From Nocardioides immobilis (GTDB lineage Bacteria > Actinomycetota > Actinomycetes > Propionibacteriales > Nocardioidaceae): 64,000 nucleotides of DNA. Below the pieces are notes generated by a model. That model did no database searches, was not told where the DNA came from, and saw only the letters and a program-made list of their open reading frames with translations. This document shows positions 58,745 through 64,000 of the stretch, in pieces; the stretch's first letter is position 1, and every line of letters starts with the position of its first letter. The stretch is from positions 33,444 to 97,443 of the forward strand of contig NZ_QXGH01000034.1 in the NCBI RefSeq assembly GCF_003515065.1, in the 5' to 3' direction. The position numbers and the translations under genes were made by a program.

Positions 58745-59566
58745 GTGCGGCTCCGGATCGACCTCGCCTACGACGGCACCGACTTCCACGGCTGGGCGGC
58801 ACAACCGGCGCTGCGCACCGTGCAGGGCGACCTGACGACCGCACTCGCGACGGTGCTCCGCAGGCCCGCGGGCGGGCTCCAAGTGGTCTGCGCCGGTCGC
58901 ACCGACGCAGGGGTCCACGCCCGTGGCCAGGTGGCGCACGTCGACCTCGTCGACGAGGTGCCCGAGGGCCTCGACCGGCTGGCCCGGCGCGTCAACGGCG
59001 TGCTCCCGCCGGATGTCCGGGTGCACCGGATCGTCGTCGCCCCCGACGGCTTCGACGCCCGGTTCGCGGCGCTCTGGCGGCGCTACGCCTACCGGATCGC
59101 GGACTCCGCCGACGTGGTGGACCCGCTGCACCGGCGGCACGTCCTGGCCTGGCCGCGCCCGCTCGACCTCGACGCCATGAACGCGGCATCCGCGCCCCTG
59201 GTCGGGCTCCACGACTTCGCGTCGTTCTGCAAGCAGCGGCCCGGCGCCACCACGATCCGCACCCTGCTCGAGCTCTCCTGGTCGCGGGACGGCGCCGGCG
59301 TCGCCGTCGGCAGGGTGAGGGCGGACGCGTTCTGCCACTCGATGGTGCGCGCGCTGGTGGGCTGCCTGGTCGCCGTGGGGGAGGGCCGCAAGCCGCCGGA
59401 GTGGCCGAGGGAGATCCTGACGGCCGAGCGCAGGGACCCCGGCGTCGTCGTACTCCATGCGCACGGGCTGACCCTCGAGGAGGTCGCCTACCCGCCCGAC
59501 GACGAGCTGGCGGCGAGGGTCGCACAGGCCGCCGCCCGCCGGGTTGCTGCGGAGACCGACGCATGA
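58745..59566 (+). CDS. truA: tRNA pseudouridine(38-40) synthase
   Basis: A 273-residue TruA acting on anticodon-stem positions 38-40 of tRNA. The catalytic Asp is in VCAGRTDAGVHARGQVAHVD. Other marks are RLRIDLAYDGTDFHGWAAQP and DARFAALWRRYAYRI, and the C-terminal FCHSMVRALVG. The start is GTG 58745. Its stop overlaps the methyltransferase start by 4 bases, so those two are coupled; it faces psuK. Confidence 0.96.
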   Translation: MRLRIDLAYDGTDFHGWAAQPALRTVQGDLTTALATVLRRPAGGLQVVCAGRTDAGVHARGQVAHVDLVDEVPEGLDRLARRVNGVLPPDVRVHRIVVAPDGFDARFAALWRRYAYRIADSADVVDPLHRRHVLAWPRPLDLDAMNAASAPLVGLHDFASFCKQRPGATTIRTLLELSWSRDGAGVAVGRVRADAFCHSMVRALVGCLVAVGEGRKPPEWPREILTAERRDPGVVVLHAHGLTLEEVAYPPDDELAARVAQAAARRVAAETDA

Positions 59567-60174
59567 GCGAGGACCACTACTTCACCGCCGACCCGGCGGC
59601 GCCGTTCCAGCGCACCGCCGTCCGGGCGGAGGTCTGGGGCCACGACCTCGACCTCACCAGCGGCTCGGGCGTGTTCGCCAACGGGCGGCTGGACATCGGC
59701 ACGTCGGTGCTGTTCCGGGAGACCGAGCCGCCCGCCGGTGGGCGGATCCTCGATCTCGGCTGCGGGTACGGCGTCATCGGGCTGGCCATCTGCGTGGCCG
59801 CCCTGTCGGCACGCGTGACCGCGGTCGACGTGAACCAGCGCGCCGTGCTGCTCGCCAACGAGAACGCCGCCGCCCTCGGGGTCACCGACCGGTACGTCGC
59901 GGTCACGCCGGAGCAGGTTCCGGCCGACGAGCAGTACGACGAGATCTGGTCCAACCCGCCCATCCGGATCGGCAAGGCAGCGCTGCACGAGCTGTTGCTC
60001 ACCTGGCTGCCGCGGCTCGCGCCCGGCGGCCGCGCCGTGATGGTCGTCGGCAAGAACCTCGGCGCCGACTCGCTCCAGCGCTGGCTCGGCGAGCAGGGCT
60101 ATCCGACCGAGCGGCACGCGAGCGCCAAGGGGTTCCGGGTGCTGGAGACCCGGGCGGCGACCCCTACGGAGTGA
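59563..60174 (+). CDS. RsmC-like class I methyltransferase
   Basis: A 203-residue SAM methyltransferase. SAM-binding ILDLGCGYGVIGLAI (~64-78) and the catalytic IWSNPPIRIGK (NPPxR) put it in the RsmC/RlmG-like N2-guanine group, which modifies rRNA. It is shorter than E. coli RsmC because it lacks the N-terminal pseudo-domain. The ATG overlaps the truA stop, an RNA-modification pair. The 3' end overlaps the next convergent gene by 11 bases. Confidence 0.88.
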   Translation: MSEDHYFTADPAAPFQRTAVRAEVWGHDLDLTSGSGVFANGRLDIGTSVLFRETEPPAGGRILDLGCGYGVIGLAICVAALSARVTAVDVNQRAVLLANENAAALGVTDRYVAVTPEQVPADEQYDEIWSNPPIRIGKAALHELLLTWLPRLAPGGRAVMVVGKNLGADSLQRWLGEQGYPTERHASAKGFRVLETRAATPTE

Positions 60175-60832
60175 CGGCGGTCGCGAGCAGGCCGGCCGCT
60201 GCCGTGTCCTCGACTGGCGCGCGCTTCCACAGGGCCAGCAGGAGGTACGACGCCGGCCCGGTCAGCTCCGCCACTGGCTCGCCGCCGCCGATCTCGAGCG
60301 GGTCGGCGTCGACGTCGGTCGGGACCAGGCGCAGGCTGCCCGCCATCGGGGCGATCCGCTCGAGCCGGACCTGACGGGGGTAGAAGAAGGTCGCGACCTC
60401 GTCGACGCCGTCCCAGGCGAGGGCGCGGTCGATCGTCCAGTCGTCTGTGCGCCCGACCGCCGCGAGCGCGTCGTACTCATGGACGACGGTCTCGTGCACC
60501 TGCCGCCGCCGCCAGAACGCCGCGACCTTCTCGGCCCCGAAAGTCCAGGCCGGCGCGTCGGGCCCGCGCGTCGCGAGCACGTCGACCAGGTGCCGCGCGC
60601 TGTCGCGGTACCACTCGACCATGTCCGGCGGGTCTCCCGCGTAGGGGCTGTTGCCGTCGGGCGTCCCGTCGGTCACCGCGTGCGCGGCCCAGCGGTGCAC
60701 CCAGCCGAGGTGCCCGACCAGGTCGGCGAGGGTCCAGCCGGGGCAGGTCGGCACCGGCGCCTCGAGGTCGCCGGAGGCGGCGGCGTCGGCGAACCGGCCG
60801 GTCGCCTCGTCGAGCAGGGGGATCCAGTCCAT
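60164..60832 (-). CDS. Mycothiol-dependent maleylpyruvate isomerase-family protein
   Basis: A 222-residue protein of the MDMPI/DinB-like superfamily. The N-terminal four-helix bundle carries PVPTCPGWTLADLVGHLGWVHRW, with the metal-binding His and the CPGW motif typical of this family, plus the later VHETVVHEYDALAAVG. The C-terminal ~90 residues match the MDMPI C domain (DEVATFFYPRQ..., GEPVAELTGPASYLLLALW). The substrate is unknown; the family uses mycothiol, the actinobacterial thiol. Confidence 0.88.
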   Translation of the reverse strand: MDWIPLLDEATGRFADAAASGDLEAPVPTCPGWTLADLVGHLGWVHRWAAHAVTDGTPDGNSPYAGDPPDMVEWYRDSARHLVDVLATRGPDAPAWTFGAEKVAAFWRRRQVHETVVHEYDALAAVGRTDDWTIDRALAWDGVDEVATFFYPRQVRLERIAPMAGSLRLVPTDVDADPLEIGGGEPVAELTGPASYLLLALWKRAPVEDTAAAGLLATAVTP

Positions 60833-60871
60833 CCGCGGATCCTGCCACCTCCCACCGGCTACGGTCCGTTC

Positions 60872-61540
60872 ATGGCCACCGAGATCACCGTGCGCGGGTC
60901 GTACTCATCCTTCCTGCCTCCCGAGCGGGCGACCGTCCGGGCGACGCTCGGGTTCGAGGGTCCGCAGATGCAGCCCGTCTACGAACGCGTGGTCCGGGAC
61001 CTCGAAGCGGTGAAGACGTCGATCGCTCCGATCCACGACCCCGAGCAGGGACCGGTGACGTGGTGGTCGACCCAGCACGTCCGCACCTGGGCCAACCGTC
61101 CGTGGAACCAGGACGGCAAGCAGCTGCCGCTCGTGCACCACGCCAGCGTCGGGGTCGAGGTGAAGTTCCGCGACTTCGGTGAGCTGTCACGTTGGGTCGG
61201 GCGGCACGTCGAGGGGACCACCGGCTTCACCCTCGACGGCGTCGAGTGGGCACTGACCGAGGCGCGCAAGCACGAGCTGGCCCGCCAGGTCCGCGCCCGC
61301 GCGGTGCAGGACGCGGCGGCGCGGGCGCAGGAGTACGCCGACGCGCTGCAGCTCGGCCCGGTGCGGGCCCTCGCACTGGCCGACGCCGGCATGCTCGGAG
61401 ACGGGCTGCACCCGATGGCGGTCGCGGAGTCGGCGTACCTGCGGGCGAGCAAGGACATGGACGGAGCTGCCGAGCTCACCCTGTCGCCCGAGGACATCGA
61501 GGTGTCCGCGGTCGTCGACGCGCGGTTCGCGGCGGGCTGA
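60872..61540 (+). CDS. SIMPL/DUF541-domain protein
   Basis: A 222-residue protein with the SIMPL fold. It starts MATEITVRGSYSSFLPPERATVRATLGFEG and includes DGVEWALTEARKHELARQVRARAVQDAAARAQEYADALQL, the conserved helix region. No signal peptide is visible, unlike many family members. It is followed by a sigma factor gene after 71 bases. Function unknown. Confidence 0.85.
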   Translation: MATEITVRGSYSSFLPPERATVRATLGFEGPQMQPVYERVVRDLEAVKTSIAPIHDPEQGPVTWWSTQHVRTWANRPWNQDGKQLPLVHHASVGVEVKFRDFGELSRWVGRHVEGTTGFTLDGVEWALTEARKHELARQVRARAVQDAAARAQEYADALQLGPVRALALADAGMLGDGLHPMAVAESAYLRASKDMDGAAELTLSPEDIEVSAVVDARFAAG

Positions 61541-61611
61541 CCGGGCCCTTCGCAACAGTGCGCTCGCAACAGGATGGGGCCGGCGAGCGTTGGTGGGTCA
61601 TGGAGGCAACG

Positions 61612-62139
61612 ATGGACGAGGTCGGCGCGCGAGCGGTGCCGGCATCGTTCGACGACTGGGTCGAGGCGCGCGGCCCGGCGCTGCTCCGCCTCGCGTACGT
61701 GCTGACCGGCAACGCCGCCGATGCCGAGGACGTCGTGCAGGACGCGCTCTCCCGGGCACTGCCCCGGTGGGACCGGATCTCCCGCGTCGAGGACGTCGAC
61801 GCCTACGTCCGGCGGATGGTGGTGAACGCGCACACCTCGTGGTGGCGCAAGTTCCGCCGCCGGGAGTCGCCGGCCGCCGAGGTGCGGCCTGAGGGGGTGG
61901 TCGCCGGCCCGGGCGAGGGGCTCGGCGCCGATGAACGGCACCTGCTGTGGGCCGCCTGCCAGGCGCTGCCGGTCGACCAGCGCACCGCCGTGGTCCTCCG
62001 CTACTACGAGCAGCTCGAGTACGGCGAGATCGCCGCGCTGACCGGTGTCCGCGAGGGCACCGTCCGCTCCCGGGTGTCCCGCGGGATCGCCGTACTGCGT
62101 GACGCGATGGGTGACGAGAGGGGTGAGCGTGATGGGTGA
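61612..62139 (+). CDS. SigE-family ECF RNA polymerase sigma factor
   Basis: About 175 residues. Region 2: FDDWVEARGPALLRLAYVLTGNAADAEDVVQDALSRALPRWDRI; region 4: LPVDQRTAVVLRYYEQLEYGEIAALTGVREGTVRSRVSRGIAVL. ATG 61612 is preferred because GGAGG stands five bases before it; ATG 61600 would add four residues. It is the second SigE-family factor in the window and, like the first, is followed by an overlapping one-pass membrane protein gene. Confidence 0.9.
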   Translation: MDEVGARAVPASFDDWVEARGPALLRLAYVLTGNAADAEDVVQDALSRALPRWDRISRVEDVDAYVRRMVVNAHTSWWRKFRRRESPAAEVRPEGVVAGPGEGLGADERHLLWAACQALPVDQRTAVVLRYYEQLEYGEIAALTGVREGTVRSRVSRGIAVLRDAMGDERGERDG

Positions 62140-63646
62140 CTTCGAGGACCGGGTGGGCCGGGCACTGGGTGCCGGGGCCGAGGATGCGCCGGCCGCACAC
62201 GGGCTGGCGGACGGCGCCCGCCGCCGGTTGCGGGCCCGACGCCGGCGGCTCGCGGTGGCGGGCGTGGCCGCGGCCGTGGTGGCCGTGGTCGTCCCGCTCG
62301 CGGTGTTCGGTCAAGACGGAGGGGACCACAACGTGTCGGACCCCGTGCCGCCTGCGGACTCGCTGGAACCCGATGCCGCCGACACCGAGGTGAGCTGCGT
62401 GGGCTGGGTGAGCTGGCCCGTGTCGGCCATGGTGGAGGGGATCCCGAACGACGTCGAGGAGGCCGACGTCAGGGACGCGTTCGTGCGGCTCCAGGCAGCC
62501 CCCGGCATCGACGCGCCGAGGGCGATCCAGGAGCAGGGCGGGGACGCGGCGCCCTACATCGTGCTCGCCGTCAGCGACCGCGTGACCGTCGTCGGTGTCG
62601 GCGAGTGGACGTCCGACGGTCCACGGGCCGACGCTCAGATCGTCGAGCTGAAGCAGACCAGCAACGGACTCAAGGCCGTCGGTTGGAGTGACTGCCGACG
62701 GCTTTCGGTCGCACTGCCTGAAGGCAGGTCGCGGGTCGAGGTGACCGCCCCGGCGGGAGGCGTCGATCCGACGACGACGTCGCCCCAGGTGCTGGTCCAC
62801 GAGGGCGCGTGCACCAGCGGACGGGATCCTCGCGCCCACCTGGGTGAGCCGCAGGTGACCGAGACCGAGGGCGGCGTGTACGTCACCTTGTCGAGCCAGG
62901 CGTTCGACGGCGCCGCCACGTGCGTGGGGAACCCGCGCGTGCCGCTCACGCTGCACCTCGACGAGCCGCTGGGCGACCGGCAGCTGTACGACGCGGGCAC
63001 CTGGCCCCCGACGCCGATCCGGGTCGCGCGCGCGGACGAGCAGTGGCAGACGGTCGCGCAGGACCACGCGCGCGCCGAGCTCCCGCCCGGCTGGCACGAG
63101 GTCGAGTGCGGCTCCGACGGTGGCGAGCATCCCGTCTTCGGTCCGACCGACGTCGACCCGTGCGAGTTCGGCGCGTACGCGGCCTTCTACGGCGGGGCCA
63201 CGTACGACGCCCTGCAGTTCTCTGGTGAGGTGACCCGCTCCGAGGAGGACGGCGAGGTGAGGTGGAGCGGCTACGTCTACGCGGGCGACTGGGTGCTCTC
63301 CGCGGCCTCACCGGACCGCGACGTCACCCTCCGGATCCTTGCTTCAGCGCGCACCGACGGCCAGCCGGTCGTCGTCGCCGACCAGTGGGCGGCAGGTGCG
63401 GCCGGGGACGCCGAGTGGCGGTACCCCACCCGCTGGGGACTCGGCGGCGACCCGGATCCGACGTACGGCGTCGAGGTGTCGGCGCGCCCCGGCGGCGAGC
63501 GCGTCGAGCAGAGCCTGCCCGAGCAGCTGGACCAGGCGCACGTGCGGATGTACGGCGACGTCGGCACCCACCGGATCACCGTCACGGCGCCGAGCCGGGC
63601 CGTGGCCGAGCTGGTGCTGTCGTCCGTCGTCGCCGGCGAGGGTTGA
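62132..63646 (+). CDS. One-pass membrane protein with large ectodomain, coupled to SigE factor
   Basis: 504 residues. A ~38-residue basic cytosolic head (MGDFEDRVGRALGAGAED...RRRLRARRRRL) leads into one membrane helix (about 40-59) and a ~440-residue extracellular region with at least seven cysteines (SCVGWVSW, DCRRL, ACTSGRD, TCVGNP, ECGSDGG, DPCEFG). No zinc anti-sigma motif is visible. It overlaps the sigma gene by 8 bases. Probable sensor or regulator of that factor, inferred from position. Confidence 0.7.
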   Translation: MGDFEDRVGRALGAGAEDAPAAHGLADGARRRLRARRRRLAVAGVAAAVVAVVVPLAVFGQDGGDHNVSDPVPPADSLEPDAADTEVSCVGWVSWPVSAMVEGIPNDVEEADVRDAFVRLQAAPGIDAPRAIQEQGGDAAPYIVLAVSDRVTVVGVGEWTSDGPRADAQIVELKQTSNGLKAVGWSDCRRLSVALPEGRSRVEVTAPAGGVDPTTTSPQVLVHEGACTSGRDPRAHLGEPQVTETEGGVYVTLSSQAFDGAATCVGNPRVPLTLHLDEPLGDRQLYDAGTWPPTPIRVARADEQWQTVAQDHARAELPPGWHEVECGSDGGEHPVFGPTDVDPCEFGAYAAFYGGATYDALQFSGEVTRSEEDGEVRWSGYVYAGDWVLSAASPDRDVTLRILASARTDGQPVVVADQWAAGAAGDAEWRYPTRWGLGGDPDPTYGVEVSARPGGERVEQSLPEQLDQAHVRMYGDVGTHRITVTAPSRAVAELVLSSVVAGEG

Positions 63647-63668
63647 GCGCCTGCAGGCATGCCGATGG

Positions 63669-63685
63669 CCCCGCCGTGGGCGGGG
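63669..63685 (+). terminator. Small terminator hairpin
   Basis: CCCCGCC-gtg-GGCGGGG 23 bases after the preceding gene. It is short but perfect, a possible rightward terminator, and it also lies beyond the stop of the HNH remnant on the other strand. Confidence 0.5.
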
Positions 63686-63700
63686 TTCGGGGCGTGGTGG

Positions 63701-63874
63701 CTACTCGTCGGGTGGGTCGGCCGGGCCGGCCGGGTTGGTCGGCGGCTCGGTCGGCTGGGTGGCGCCGGGTCGGGGTGTGAGGTCGTAGGTGCCGGTGGGG
63801 TCGACCAGGTACAGCCCGCTGGGCAGGGTCCACAGGTAGGTGCCGGGTGAGAGGATCCGGCAGGTCGCAAGGCC
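63701..63874 (-). pseudogene. 3' remnant of a DUF222/HNH endonuclease gene
   Basis: Read leftward from about 63870, the frame gives CRILSPGTYLWTLPSGLYLV, then DPTGTYDLTPRPGATQ, a Pro-rich end and a TAG stop at 63701-63703. This is the usual C-terminus of actinobacterial DUF222/HNH (13E12-type) proteins, where a GTY.W..PSG..YLVD.TGT motif follows the HNH core. Upstream the homology stops where an IS3-like end begins, so the gene is probably disrupted by that insertion. The HNH core would lie beyond the element, outside the window. Confidence 0.6.
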
Positions 63875-64000
63875 TGAGGTTCCCCCCGGACCGTAGAGGC
63901 ATCGACAATGAGGATCGAGATGCCAGAGAAGCGGAAGAAGTACGACCGGGAGTTCCGTGAGGGAGCTGTCCGGATCGTCGAAGAGACCAACAAGCCGATC
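63875..64000 (+). mobile_element. Left end of an IS3-type insertion sequence (truncated by window edge)
   Basis: The likely left terminus starts with TGAGGTTCCCCCCGGACC at 63875, an IS3-style end (TGA-rich, G/C-run). The OrfA start lies 33 bases inside it. The right end is beyond the window. Boundary is estimated from where the HNH remnant stops. Confidence 0.6.
63908..64000 (+). CDS. IS3-family transposase OrfA, N-terminal fragment
   Basis: Thirty-one codons are visible from ATG 63908 (ATG 63920 is an in-frame alternative). MPEKRKKYDREFREGAVRIV is the opening of IS3-family OrfA, an HTH protein that binds the inverted repeats; the rest, including OrfB, lies outside. Frameshift site and catalytic DDE residues cannot be checked here. 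Confidence 0.8.
   Translation, partial: MRIEMPEKRKKYDREFREGAVRIVEETNKPI

Overview
The window is about 70% GC or more by eye, almost completely coding, with many GTG starts and many 4-base stop/start overlaps. Gene content is actinobacterial: a rpsL-rpsG-fusA-tuf cluster, SigE-family ECF sigma factors, mycothiol-enzyme-like proteins, a LpqY-SugABC-like sugar importer and an excisionase-type HTH/Mop regulator on the molybdate operon. I read it as the chromosome of a Nocardioides-like member of the Propionibacteriales. That placement is inference from style and gene content; no 16S rRNA is present.

Layout. 1-2.9 kb: tail of a MarR regulator, an MFS exporter without a canonical start codon, and a purine permease. 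3.1-7.5 kb: str operon with a strong promoter candidate and a perfect terminator. 7.5-13.9 kb: an intergenic repeat cluster, trmB, a TPR protein, a PIN-PhoH ATPase, a solitary PD-(D/E)XK-type gene between two nearly identical 44-bp palindromes, a cell-wall hydrolase-like protein and a HIT protein. 14-18.2 kb: a secreted beta-lactamase-fold hydrolase with five tandem repeats, class II fumarase, and an ArsR/SRPBCC pair with a clear operator. 18.2-22.6 kb: a SigE/ectodomain pair, then two paralogous one-pass membrane proteins sharing an unrecognised N-terminal domain. 22.7-33.8 kb: a zinc-ribbon protein, PhoX-like protein, class I fumarase, GGDEF-EAL protein, flavin oxidoreductase, acyl-CoA dehydrogenase and a DinB-like protein. 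33.75-39.6 kb: TPP riboswitch and thiamine operon thiE-thiO-thiS-thiG-tenI-like-thiD-thiC. 39.6-51.1 kb: DUF1905 protein, arylamine acetyltransferase, trehalose-type ABC importer, two alpha/beta hydrolases, glpX and a molybdate operon. 51.2-61.5 kb: xseAB, a P-domain secreted protein, a pseudo-receiver/TrxR-like protein, two PfkB kinases around psuG, truA, an RsmC-like methyltransferase and small enzymes. 61.6-64 kb: a second SigE/ectodomain pair, then an HNH endonuclease remnant cut off by the left end of an IS3-type element that leaves the window.

How the genes fit together. The thi operon makes HMP (ThiC, ThiD) and thiazole (ThiO, ThiS, ThiG, TenI-like), couples them through ThiE, and is shut off by TPP. 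ModABC imports molybdate under a Mop-domain regulator. TruA makes pseudouridine in tRNA, while the divergent psuK-psuG pair breaks free pseudouridine down. Both SigE factors are translationally coupled to a one-pass membrane protein, a sensor or anti-sigma arrangement.

The most promising undescribed material is the twin membrane proteins at 19.7-22.6 kb, the palindrome-bounded endonuclease cassette at 11.3-12.5 kb, and a nested palindrome carried in frame inside thiD. I saw no tRNA, rRNA, CRISPR array or prophage.
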